Shown in pieces: positions 32,440-43,040 of a DNA stretch of 64,000 nt (its first letter is position 1; every line of letters begins with the position of its first letter). Origin of the DNA: Armigeres subalbatus (taxonomy: Eukaryota > Arthropoda > Insecta > Diptera > Culicidae). The stretch lies in assembly GCF_024139115.2 (NCBI RefSeq), contig NC_085140.1:457050248-457114247 (forward strand). The letters are read 5' to 3'. Both the position numbers and the translations under genes were made by a program. Under the pieces are notes generated by a model, which was given only the letters and a program-made list of their open reading frames with translations, did not search any database and was not told the DNA's origin.

Positions 32440-32935
32440 AATCCACCCAGCATTGGTGGTGCCTTTCTCGCGCATTAAAAAAAAATAAGAAAACATATAA
32501 GAGAGGTCGAAATAGCACGTTAGGGGGATATATTTTACTTTTTCCATCAATTCATATGCATTTTCGGTCATTTGAATGCATTGCTGCAATATCTGAGAAA
32601 TTTTTTTTTTCCTTTTTGAAATTTTTTCTTCCCTTGGCAGAAAAACAATGTTTTTTCAATAACTTTGGAACGCAATGACTGATCGGGCCAATTTTCAATA
32701 GGAAACAACTAGACCGCAATCCGCGTCGAGCGACATTTGCGAGCAAATCGAATAATGCTAAGTACCAAAAAGTGCGTCTCACATTTTTGTACACACACAC
32801 ACACACATACAGACATCACCTCAATTCGTCGAGCTGAGTCGATTGATATATAACACTATGGGTCTCCGAGCCTTCTATCAAAAGTTCGGTTTTGGAGTGA
32901 TCCTTTAGCCTATACTTTGTATACGAGAAAGGCAA
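32440..32935 (+). mobile_element. Dispersed element M, copy 1
   Basis: About 495 bp from CCCAAATCAATCCACCCAGC to TATACGAGAAAGGCAAAAAG. The words GCCTTTCTCG near the left and CGAGAAAGGC at the right are inverted. An (AC)n run lies at 32788-32808. The second copy, in the opposite orientation, is split around the foldback element at 50466-50491 and 54808-55340. No coding frame is shared between copies. Confidence 0.7.
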
Positions 32936-33459
32936 AAAGATCCCTTTCATCATCATCTTCAACTCAAATTTTAACATCGGCAAAAACAAAGGAAAAGTGC
33001 ATGCTGGTCTTCCCAGACGAGTACCAGTTACTCAAACTACACGATTTTCCCCCACAACCACCCACACATCTCATAATTCTAACGCTGAGGAAACTGCTCA
33101 AGCCGCAGATGGGCTGCCGGGTAGCCGGGGCCCCGTCACTGCGGACACTACACCCCAACCGGTACTGGCGGACATCCACGACGCCGGGCAGTCATCCCTG
33201 CTGAAAGAGCCTTTCCGCCCCCAGAAACTGATCTGGTTTCAGTACGATTTGCTCCACAAAAAAAGGTTCGGCATTATTGCGATAATTTGCCAGGTCCCTC
33301 GGGCTACTGCCCCTCCCCCTCAACGAAACTAGCGATCGAACACGGAGAAGGACCTGCTTTCGGAAAAGCGCTGGGGGGAGCACACTCACTCAAAGCTTCT
33401 TAATCTACAACTCTATTCCCCTGTCACCTCTTCCGGCCATCACCACTCAGTCTTTCAAT

Positions 33460-34250
33460 GCCAGGCATCGTAAAACAAACCTAGCTCTTCAATGGAATAT
33501 AAACGGATGCTATAATAACTTATGAGACCTGGAGTTACTTGTCTCGGATACTGACCCAGTGGTCATTGCACTCCAGGAGACGCACAGAGCCACTCCTAAA
33601 GGCATGAATCTGACCCTGGGGAGGAGGTATAAATGGTACACTGACGATGTCAACAACGTCTACCAGTCAGCTGCCATCGGCGTACGCGAAGAGATCCCTG
33701 CCTCCGAGATACCACTGAACACAAGTTTCCCAGCAACAGCGATAAGGATTCAGTGGCCGCTTTCGGTAACTGTGGTCTCAATCAAAAAACACTCGAGGAA
33801 ATATTATCTTCGACACAGTCTCGAACACAGATATGGTGGTGTTGAACGATGGCTCACCCACTTTCCGACGCGGAACAGCGGAATCAGTCATCGACGCGAC
33901 GTGACGTTGGCCTCCAGCTCGGCAGTGGGTAGATTACTCTGGTCCACGGACGGGGACCCAAGAGGCGACTGACCACTTCCCTATACTCGTGGCGCTAGAC
34001 AGTGAACCTTTCCAAATCTCCCGAAGACCAAGGTGGAAGTACGATAGTGCTGATTGGGGCACATACCAACAAACAATCGAAAAATAGCTCAAATCCAACC
34101 CACCAACAACCACAGCAGAATTAACAAGGATCATCTTGCCAGCTGAAAGTGCGATTCCAAGAACGAGTCCCAACTCAGGCCATAAGCCTGGTGTTGTATA
34201 CCAGACACGACCGCTCGACGTAAACTGCATAAAACCAAATATAGTACACT
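33460..34250 (+). pseudogene. I-clade LINE endonuclease domain
   Basis: The plus-strand frame reads LALQWNINGCYNN, then a TGA at 33523, then LELLVSDTDPVVIALQETH (Asn and Glu catalytic positions visible), and continues to about 33800. After a frameshift, the second half shows NTDMVVLNDGSPTFRRG, then VIDVTLASSS, the end of the fold; TDHFPILVAL near 33970 is the SDH-equivalent motif. RPRWKYDSADWGTYQQTIE follows, typical of the linker after the endonuclease in the I clade. At least two frameshifts and two stops inactivate it. Confidence 0.8.
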
Positions 34251-34259
34251 GAACCAATT

Positions 34260-34890
34260 ATTCCGCTCTGAGTTCCGCTCTATATAGAAGAGAAGGAACC
34301 ATCACACCGACACTACTACCGAGCTTTAGCAGCATCTCCCACTCTGTGAGGGAGTACGGACCCCACAGTCTAGCAGCTGGGCTATTTCAACAATTGATAA
34401 TACACTAAAAGTAGGCAATTACCAAGTACCTAACGCACTGCATAGGAGATGCATGAAAGAACTAAACGTTTCGATAGTTTAGCGTTGATACTCAAAAGTT
34501 TCAATACTGCAATTGGTGGAGAGTTTGCGAATCGATTGATATAGGGTATCTGTTCCATTATTAATAACATGCTCCTTTATCAATAACATTCGCAAGACAG
34601 GTAATTAAGGTTCAATTTGTGTCTTGTTTTGTTGTTATCGTATCGTGCTCACTGCTGAAAAAAAATCTCAAAATGAGGAACAAAACAATTTGCGCACCGA
34701 TTCTTTGTTTTTGAATGTTATTTATTTGGGTACATGGTATGAATTCAAGGAGCAGTTCCCCTATAAATCTTTAAAATCCATTGAAATTTAAAGGACCTAT
34801 TAGTGTTACGAATCTTACATTATTTCGTGATGGACCACTATTTTGAAATTTTCATTTTTTCACCCAGTATCCGAGTCTTCCCCTTAGACG
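34260..34890. other. Non-LINE block inside the I-clade element
   Basis: No coding continuity with the LINE on either side. AT-rich, with no inverted ends that I can see. Either an inserted element of unknown type or a rearranged part of the LINE. Confidence 0.3.
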
Positions 34891-35275
34891 TAGTTTACGT
34901 CAAAAGCAGTGAAAAGCCGAAGAAAGGCAGTCCGAGCCCTTAAAAGGGGAAAAGAAAGACTGCAACCCGATAGCACCGATTTAGAACAATTTAAATCAAG
35001 CTACTAAACTGCCCGAAACAGCTGCAGACAAACGATAAGAGAGTAGAAGGAGAAGAGTTGGACTGAATTCCTTGACGACATGAATAGTGATCAATCATCT
35101 ACCGAACTGTGGCGGTGAATAAATAGTTTCCAAAGTCAAAGGAGAGCCGCCGGAATAACTCTCAAAATTGACGGCACCACCAAAAAGGACCATAAGATCG
35201 TAGCAGACGCCTTGGCTGAGCACTTTGGCTCCCAGTCAGCTTTCTCGGAATATCCGGACTCCTTTAAGAAGAAAC

Positions 35276-35567
35276 TTCCTCTTCTTCTTCTTATTGGCAT
35301 TACATCCCCACACTGGGACAGAGCCGCCTCGCAGCTTAGTGTTCATTAAGCACTTCCACTGTTATTAACTGCGAGGTTTCTAAGCCAGGTTACCATTTTT
35401 GCATTCGTATATCATGAGGCTAACACGATGATACTTTTATGCCCAGGGAAGTCGAGACAATTTCCAATCCGAAAATTGCCTAGACCGGCACCGGGATTCG
35501 AACCCAGCCACCCTCAGCATGGTCTTGCTTTGTAGCCGTCTTACCGCACGGCTTAGGAGGGCCCCCA
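35276..35567 (-). mobile_element. Feilai-like tRNA-derived SINE
   Basis: On the minus strand the element starts GGGGGCCCTCCTAAGCCGTG. It has a Pol III A box (TAAGCCGTGCGGTAAGA) and a perfect B box (GGGTTCGAATCCC), then the body (GGCATAAAAGTATCATCGTG, CAGTTAATAACAGTGGAAGT) and a tail of AAG repeats (AAGAAGAAGAAGAGG). This is the layout of Feilai from Aedes aegypti, recognised from memory. The 10-bp word AAGAAGAAAC flanks it (35266-35275 and 35568-35577). It is inserted in the I-clade LINE and is younger. Confidence 0.9.
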
Positions 35568-35599
35568 AAGAAGAAACACCAACATCCAAATTCAACATT

Positions 35600-35860
35600 G
35601 GAAATGAATTCCTTCGAAGTTCCTGCAAACAACGGTGAAGATTGTAACAGCCCATTTTCTTTACTCGAACTTGAGGCCGCTTTAAAGAAGAGAAAGGATC
35701 CGGACAACTTTGGCTACCCAATGATCCAGAAGCTACTAATTGAAGATAAAATAGCGCTCTTGAAAACCATAAACGTGGAGTGGTCCAAGGGGACACTACC
35801 AGTGAAACGGAAAGCCAGATTCGTGGTTCCCATTCCAAAAGGACATGATCCATACTGCCT
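35600..35860 (+). pseudogene. I-clade LINE reverse transcriptase, fingers
   Basis: The plus-strand frame encodes NSPFSLLELEAALKKRKDPD, then YPMIQKLLIEDKIALLKTIN and ARFVVPIPKG, the first RT motifs. The usual SPGPD is degraded to KDPDN. Coding similarity stops at about 35850 and resumes at 36190, so a roughly 330-bp block of unknown origin separates fingers from palm. Confidence 0.75.
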
Positions 35861-36189
35861 GCCCCCATTTGACTTTTCGTCACTTTTGAGTTAACCCAAA
35901 TAATAGAGTTCATTTCTAATGTACTTCCATAAATCATAATAAAAATTGCGATTTTGTATGCCCATGAGTGAAAAAATACCAAGTCATGTGCGTCCCATAT
36001 TGAAAGTACCCGCATAACAGTCCCACTAAGAATTTACATGACCTGATTGCACAAAACTAAACAATGTTTCAATCCAACTATATTGCTTCACGGTAATCTG
36101 CTGAAAGATGAACAACTCAGCAAGATACGATGATGTTTCAATTTATTTGATTTTTTTGAAGTTTCATATGCAAGATGCAATTTGAAACT

Positions 36190-36770
36190 TCAATGGCTAT
36201 TATCTCAGTATCTGGAAAATGGAGGATTCCTGGACCATAGACAGCACGCTTTCCGGGCAGGAAGATGAACTAATACATACTTGGCAGTCCTAGAAGATGC
36301 CAGAAACGAACAGCTCCACACAGAATTAGCCTCGCTGGATCTATCCAATGCCTGTGGCCGAACATGGATGTCGGGTGTCCTAAAAAAACTAAAGAGCTGG
36401 GGAATTCGTGTTGCAATTCTTAAACAACTTGTTATTGGATCGTTCCTTCAGAGTGTTGGTCGGCAACCAGGAGTACAAGGAAACCAAATGAATGAAACAT
36501 GAATCACCGCCTTCACCACAACCCATAAACATCAACATTCCCACTGAAAAGACAGTAAGAATTTTGGGTATCAGGGTGGATCGAAGAATAAAATTTCTCG
36601 ACCACTGCAACCGAACCCGAAACGATTGCAAAACAAGAATCCACGTGTTGAAATGCGTTTCCAAAAATAGATCAAGAAGCGATCGTCCCACGTTGCTAAG
36701 AGTAGTTACAGAAAAATATTATACGGTCTGGAACTGGTCAGCCTCAACATCCAGGAATTTAAACTTTTAA
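36190..36770 (+). pseudogene. I-clade LINE reverse transcriptase, palm and thumb; catalytic YADD region deleted
   Basis: The frame starts YLENGGFLDHRQHAFRAGR, then NTYLAVLEDARNEQLHTELA and SLDLSNACGRTWMSGVLKKL, where the catalytic Asp of LDLS is present but AYD is altered to ACG. The frame ends near 36500, and the next frame has thumb-like TVRILGIRVDRRIKFLDHCN. The expected block with QGS and FADD/YADD between them is absent, so an internal deletion removed the active site. Confidence 0.75.
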
Positions 36771-36929
36771 GTGCATAAAAAACACTGCTTCCCCTAAAAG
36801 TCGTTATTTTACAAAACTCTTGAGTTTATTAAAAACCATTATCATATTATTATTTCTCTTTTTCCCCGAACATTTTGGTAATATAATTGCCAATGTGCTT
36901 TTTTCCGTTAAACTCCTTAAAATCTGATC

Positions 36930-37270
36930 AGCCATGCAACACTGCATACCGCAGTCATCGATGCTTTTGATCCAGCGGGAAAAAGTCCGTAGGAGAATTG
37001 CACATCGCCTGTATTACCTAATTCCAAAGTCGACTTCAGACAGAAGTAGAACGCCGGAATCCACAAGATCAAAAGCCAGTTCATCGAATAGAATGCAGCA
37101 TGTACGTTGCGATAAAGTCCATTGTCAACAGCGGAAGGAATTGCAAAACCCAAGAAGAACTCCAAGACTCAATTCAAATACCACGTCGCAGCAACACCCA
37201 TCCAGTTTTGGAAAATGCTCATGGGATGACAAATCAAATCATATAGTACTGAGTAATAGATTTCGCAAGG
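36930..37270 (+). pseudogene. Possible C-terminal piece of the same LINE
   Basis: The start CNTAYRS and later ELHIACIT and HPVLENAHGMTNQI suggest a decayed ORF2 end, but the frames shift often and no cysteine motif is left. Assignment is by position. Confidence 0.35.
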
Positions 37271-40200
37271 TTATCAGTCATTAGGCATACAAAGCAGTAA
37301 ATTATATGTTGAAAGGTTTAGTGAAGGCTTTCGTCTTTCAAGGCGTAAATTTAGGCCTCACAGAAATTGCAGCAGTCTAAAGTAGATTACCGATCTCATT
37401 GATGACTGAAAGTATTTTTTTTTATATAGATATACAAATGTATATGTATGAGACTTCAGAGAGTTGTAATATAAACCAGCAGTAGAGAGCTGCATTTATT
37501 CCTGAGCTGAACGTCAATCAACTCAGTTGCGTTTTTTACGAGATGTTATTCCAACAGTTTCCCTCAGCTATATTTATCGTGATTTTTTCCTAGTAACCGG
37601 ACACCGTGCGCCGCATCTTGTTACAGCGGATATTTTTTCCCGCACTTTCACTCCACTGGAATTTCACAGCCTGATTTATGAATATTTTGCGGTGGGATAA
37701 TTTCTGTTATTTTATGATTATGGCCGGTTTCATAAACTAGGAAAGTTTCTTCGGCTGTGATCGATGCGACGTAAAAACCGCAAGCCATCAAAAGTTGAAA
37801 TTGAAGCATTATTTCTGCTCATTATAAAAGCGGGGAAATTAAAAGTATGAAATGTTTTCCTTTCAATGAAGGAAGTTGCTCGGAAGGGCTTCATCGGTAG
37901 GGAAAATGAAAAGAATCGAGCTAGTTTGTGCCGTGTAATGCATCCCATTAGAGCACCAGATGATCTTTTTGTGAAGCTGTCGGTAGTTGGGTTACAAGAA
38001 GCAGCATAATAAACGGCGAGTAATAAAGTAACATTTTTTTATGTTACTGGCAGCGTATTTTAATAAGAAACTCATATTCAGTACATGTTTAAAATCGTTC
38101 GATTAAAAAAATCCTTGTTGAAGAAATTCGTATTCCACTTTTAGTGATCTTAATTTTGTGAAGAGAAAGTTTATAGGAATCCTTCCTGTTTGTTGTAGGA
38201 AGTGTTTACCTTAGACAACAGCTTTACAACCTCAATTTCTGCCTCATTGGCATGATGGCTCTTTCATGTGATAGATATGGCGCAAGCTGGCGGAACCGAA
38301 ACGCAGATGAGAACAACACCAACCGATACGACCAGTAACGCAAAAGAGCAAAACTAGTCGCAGCTGCAGAATTTCAACTAGCTGCTATAATATTCAAAGA
38401 AAATATTATGAATGTGTGGAATAGCTAAGTAGGAACAACTACTATACTGATTCCTGCCGGTACTTGCCGAAGCCCCTGCTCCGTCATCCACTCGACTGGA
38501 AGCTATTTTGCGCTGGCAGCTTGTTTTCTTCTCCCAGGAGAAATGTTTGGCACGATGCATAAAAGTTTTATTTTCCGTTCAGATTTTTTGAATAGTTTAC
38601 TGGAAAAATGGGGGAATTACGACGGTGCTTCCATTGGACTGCAGCTGCTCCTGAGAGGCGGGGATGTTATTTTTCCGATATGAAAAATGCATTACAACAT
38701 TGGAGCTTGCATCAAAATGATGATGATGGTGTTCTTCCAGTTGAGTTGATTTAATTTCATTTGCTGGAACCATGTGAGATGTGAAAACCTCAGTCGGTTC
38801 CTCTACTGACCACATTTTCCACGATTGAGTGCGGATGAATAGAACAAAGTCGGTTCGTAGACTATCGCAATTTCTCAGGAGATATCAGAAGATTGAAGGT
38901 TATTTTTATTAAAAGTTGAAGCCAATTTATGTTTATAAGATTATGTACATACATTTCCTTCATATCAACCATGTTTTAAAGCATGATGGTTTGACGAAAC
39001 TCAGCATACAAGAGATCACAAGTTGGTTGAGTAAACTATTCCCCAGAATAGCAAAAAATAAGTTCCATAGCATTTAAATATATTATCCAAAGCACACCTC
39101 CGAAATACCAATGATATTAGTTAATGCATGCCACTTTACCACTCCATAAGCACAACATGAAAATCAATTATTCAGGACAATAATGTCTACAAGCCAATAA
39201 ATTAGTAATCAACCCCGCTAAGCTGCTCCGCCATTCTGCTGTCGAAGCCAACCGAAACGCCGATAGATAGTCAAGAGAACAAGCCATCCGCAATCCAACT
39301 ACAATTCATTAATCATATTAGGCTCCGCGAAATTTGCCATCTTCACCGCCACGGTATCATGGAATGGATTATCGCCATTATGTAGCTGGATGGAGCAACT
39401 GCCACCGCCGCCGCCGCCAGGAGAGTGCTCAACAGCCCAGAAGTGGAATAGAGCCATCATCTTCATCAACGGGAATCGTTCTCTCGGTGGTGATTATAAG
39501 TAGGTTCGCCTCTCGAGCCGAACAAGACCCATTCAATCATCATGAATAAGAAAACTTGTGTCTTTCGTTGTCGCCGTCAGAGCGACCTTCGCAAAAACAG
39601 ATGAACACAAGTTGAACGACGACTACTCGGCAAACTAGGTGGGAGAAGGGGGGACGGGGGTGAATAATTGAGTAAGAGTGATTGAGTTGCCTGCCTGCCG
39701 GTTAGTCGTCGAAGATCGATGCGCATCCGTTTTTGTGTATTTTAGTGGCTCTGACATTTTCAGATACGCCGTGGCAACAGGCATCATCCAGATCCAGGAC
39801 TGGGGGGAAGAAATAGAACAACAGGAAGACGAATAGTTCTTGGGACATATGCATTGTTTGGAGGCGAGAAACATGATACGCAAATAAAAAGGAAAGCAAA
39901 ACAATCGATGCCTTGGGAACATGGATAAACTATGTCGGAATAGAGAGAAGACATTCCACGTGAAAAAAAAACCTTGGAGTGCCTTTCCGGAAAGCTCCCG
40001 TAGTGGCAGGAAATGAATCATGACCGTGGGAACAATAAGGTTGAGATGTGATGGCAGTCGAACGTCTATCGATTTACTGTCTTGAAATAGGGTCACGGGA
40101 GGTAATGTTGGCCTAGGATGCAACGTTGGCTCATCACGCAAATCAATCAATAATTCAGCGATAATAAGAGAGATATTTATTATTGCTTCTTTAAAAAAGT

Positions 40201-40821
40201 GTATCAAGCACATTTTAATTACATTACGCCAGCTCAGATTAGGAAAATTTACTCAGCATTAAGCTTATGACTGGGTACAATTATTGTTGACTACTTGGCA
40301 AAATAACAAAAAGAAAGCACGCCTTCTGGTGGCATAATTTTGGTTAGAGCTTCAAAATATGAAGAATTACAACAATAATTATTTGGCACATTTATCATTG
40401 CATATCTTCATTTTTGGGGCATATTAGGCTAAGGTTTGAGCCTATACCCTATGATTTTTCTTCATTTGAATTAGCATATGTTTAGGAAAAAGAAATACAG
40501 TTCGAAAAAAATGGTGCTCCTAAACACTGCAAATACCAACCCCTGAAAAAAGCGTGAAACGGTCACTTTGCCCCTACATATCTCAGGTGTTTTTAGTCTG
40601 AATGTCATAATTATTTCCAGTTGAAATCTGTAGAATAGAAGGACTTCGTAAGCAACAACAGATTGTAAATCCATGCATTACAAGTCGCATAATGTACTAC
40701 TGCTTGTTCAAATTTGAAAGCCGTTCAATTCGAAACCATCCAACCTTGTTTGCCGAATGAAAATTAACATTATGTTACATCATTACAGTAATATTCCAAT
40801 TTTATCATCCCCTTGGTGAAT
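37271..40821. other. Long anonymous region, no gene recognised
   Basis: No transposon end, domain or RNA gene is recognised. A run of GCC triplets is at about 39404-39420. A 192-codon minus-strand frame (39635-40213) has no motif. Parts near 38270-38560 and 39220-39550 are GC-richer and look single-copy, so this may be host intergenic or intronic DNA. Confidence 0.35.
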
Positions 40822-40978
40822 TCTTGCTTAACTTTTCAAAAGGACCTAAGTAACATTTTTTTCATGAATTAATTTGAATACTGCAATCAAAAGCTTTCAT
40901 GTTGTTATGTTGATTGCGCTATTCAAATTAATTCATGAAAAAAATGTTACTTAGGTCCTTTTGAAAAGTTAAGCGAGA
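40822..40978. mobile_element. 157-bp palindromic hairpin element, copy 2
   Basis: Matches copy 1 (10019-10175) over the whole length with a handful of differences. The arms start TCTTGCTTAACTTTTCAAAA and end TTGAAAAGTTAAGCGAGA. The near-identity of two copies 31 kb apart suggests recent spread. Confidence 0.85.
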
Positions 40979-41490
40979 ATTTTGGGGTGATAAAACAGGG
41001 TATGTGACCAAATTGGAAAAAAATTTACAATTTTTCAATTCATTCCACAAATATGAATTTTTTTATGCCTTGGAAAGGCCACTGCTTGAACGGTACCCGT
41101 TATTTCTTGTCAAAATAGTTTATAGAGTATTTCCCAGGTACTCAGAAGTCGTTCGTAATAAGCTACAGGCGGTGAAAATTATATCATGAAAATCAATGTT
41201 GTTTGTGGTATTACTTACGAAAATAAAAAAAAAATGAAAAAAAAAATTGGCGTAACAAAATCGGGTCAAAAACGTGATAAAATCGGGTCGAAAACGTGAT
41301 AAAATCGGGGGTAGACAAAATCGGAGAGTGTCAAAATCGGGTCATCACTGTACACCCAGGTCTTTTTTTACACGTTTTTTTTACACGGTTTTTTTTGCGA
41401 GGTTTTTTTTACACGGATTTTCGAATTAACGCGGTACCCAGATCAAAATTTTCTAAGTCTTTTTGAATGGAAAACACTTAGAATAATTTT
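40979..41490. other. Low-complexity DNA with short repeats
   Basis: Contains repeats of AACGTGATAAAATCGGG (41270-41345) and of TTTTTTACACG (41360-41415). No gene. Confidence 0.5.
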
Positions 41491-42165
41491 ATGGATATGG
41501 GAAACGATTGTTTTGCAGAGTATAAAACTGCATACAATATGGGTATTGCCGGAATGGATTCGATGAGTAGAAGCCGGAAATCGATGTTTGGCGCCATTTT
41601 GAAAATCAAGATGGCCGATTTCCGGTTTAATAAAAGGCCCGGATACCCATGCAATATGGGTATTGCCGGAATGAGCTCGACGAGTAGAAGCCGGAAATCG
41701 ATGTTGGGCGCCATTTTGAAATTCAAGATGGCTGACTTCCGGTTTGATAAAAGGCCCGGAAACCCATGCAATATGGGTATATCCGGAATGAGCTCGACGA
41801 GTTGAAGCCGAAAACCGATGTTTGGCGCCATTTTAAAATTCAAGATGGCAGACTTCCGGTTTGATAAAAGGACCGGAAACCTGTGCAATATGGATATTGC
41901 CGGAATGAGCTCGACGAGTAGAAGCTGGAAATCGATGTTTGACGCCATTTTGAAATTCAAGATGGCCGACTTCCGGTTTGATAAAAGGCCCGGAAACGCA
42001 TGCAATATGGGTATTGCCGGAATGAGCTCAACGAGTAGAAGCCGGAAATCGATGTTTGGTGCCATTTTGAAATTCAAGATGTTCGACTTCCGGGTTGATC
42101 AAAGGACCGGAAACCCATGCAATATGGGTATTGCCGGAATGAGCTCTACGAGTAGAAGTATATGT
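41491..42165. repeat. 117-bp tandem repeat, in-frame on both strands
   Basis: The marker GCAATATGGGTATTGCCGGA recurs at 41651, 41768, 41885, 42002 and 42119, exactly 117 bp apart (39 codons). The plus strand reads a 39-residue unit (AILKFKMADFRFDKRPGNP, then CNMGIAGMSSTSRS) with one stop at about 41803. The minus strand is open for 199 codons (41478-42077) with unit FKMAPNIDFRLLLVELIPA. The length being a multiple of three makes both strands open; no promoter, start context or splice site supports translation. A repeated satellite is the simplest reading. Confidence 0.85.
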
Positions 42166-42171
42166 TTCTGA

Positions 42172-42873
42172 AAATCCAGTTTGTAAAAAATGAGCAAGAA
42201 AAATCAATATTTTTTCTTATGCTGAGAAAACGGGCTTGGGAATCGGATGATTTTTGCAGTTGATAAGATTATGGTCACAGGGGGAAAACGAAGATGGATC
42301 GCAGCGCAAGTGCGCTGGCCAGGCTGAAAACCGCAAACGATATAACATTTTTAGAATTTAGGATTCAGGAATTAATTTAGGAATTTAGTTTAGTTGATTT
42401 ATTTACCGGCTTTGTCGGTCAGTCCTACTCAACCCTAGCAGCACAATCCAGACCAATTTGATTGCAGCAGCACAAATGTGACTTTGATTGCAAATGAGTC
42501 ACAGACATTTTTGGGAAACATGTGTAGCTCGGAAAAAGGATGAGGAAGTAGATAATAATCAAAAGTAATTATTTGAAAATCAACAGATTGATAGCAGTTC
42601 GCTAGGGTGGGAACAAGTATGAAACAACAGAATTTGAAAGCGAGGCATAGAGACCATCTAGTGAAGAGCACAAAATCGAAGCGTGAATCTTCTTGGCTAT
42701 CGTCCTGGTCGTGGGCGGCGTGGTTACTGATATGGAAACCACTCTGCCAAGACAGGTCTGCCATAGCCTATAAAAAATAAGTCATAACCTCGATCGTAAA
42801 TTTTAGAAATTTTCCTTTTAAACCTTATTTTCGTTAATTGCATATTATCCGGCAACTCGGCCGTACGAAAACC
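42172..42873. other. Anonymous DNA
   Basis: No gene or repeat recognised. A 109-codon minus-strand frame (42435-42764) has no motif. Confidence 0.3.
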
Positions 42874-43040
42874 ATTTTTTTTTGTTAAATATCTTGGCTG
42901 TGCATATGCACAGCATATGTTTCGAAATGGACAAATTGATATGAAATTTGCGAAAAAGAATCCACGTGTCTTGCAGGGACTCGAACCCTCAACCTCCTAC
43001 TCTCTAGATAGGCGTGATAACCCCTACACAACAAGACCAC
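42874..43040 (-). mobile_element. tRNA-derived SINE, copy 1
   Basis: On the minus strand the head reads like a tRNA: GTCTTGTTGTGTAGGGGTTA, an anticodon arm with five paired bases and loop CTAGAGA (anticodon AGA, a serine codon match), and a B box GGTTCGAGTCC. The variable arm is too short for a true serine tRNA and the sequence runs on past the acceptor stem into a shared tail (GACACGTGGATTC, CAAATTTCATATCAATTTG, TGTGCATATGCACAG) ending in an A-run. A second, partial copy lies at 50283-50420, so this is a SINE, not a tRNA gene. Confidence 0.65.

Larger units (their letters stand above)
31940..33380 (+). pseudogene. LINE ORF1-like coding region, interrupted
   Basis: The frame with NVYDIFTDSEPESDSMETV and TPKRIRATKSSDDS runs into the MITE at 32192. 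After the MITE, the frame resumes as DTAFGGPKTEKQ and stops. Beyond element M at 32936 come STQILTSAKTKEK and a Pro/Thr-rich part (TTRFSPTTTHTSHNSNAEE). No zinc knuckle is visible, which is unusual for an I-type ORF1; it may have been lost. Frameshifts occur near 33000 and 33225. ORF1 identity rests mainly on position upstream of the endonuclease. Confidence 0.5.
31830..37270 (+). mobile_element. I-clade LINE, decayed and fragmented by later insertions
   Basis: On the plus strand the order is ORF1-like coding (31940-33380), endonuclease (33460-34250), linker (34900-35275), RT fingers (35600-35850), palm (36190-36490), thumb (36500-36770) and a possible C-terminal part (36930-37270). Insertions split it: a MITE (32192-32334), the dispersed element M (32440-32935) and a Feilai-like SINE (35276-35567). 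The blocks 34260-34890 and 35860-36180 hold no LINE coding and may be further insertions. LQWNINGC and the RT spacing resemble the Drosophila I factor. Confidence 0.75.

Noticed and set aside
39635..40213. 192-codon minus-strand open frame
   Set aside because: No domain, no repeat elsewhere, overlapping frame at 39702-39899, and residue content like random translation.
41478..42077. 199-codon minus-strand gene
   Set aside because: It is the antisense reading of a 117-bp tandem repeat; the other strand is almost equally open and no start or promoter supports it.
42950..43025. Functional serine tRNA gene
   Set aside because: Short variable arm, mismatch at the acceptor end, and a second copy sharing the downstream body show it is a SINE head.
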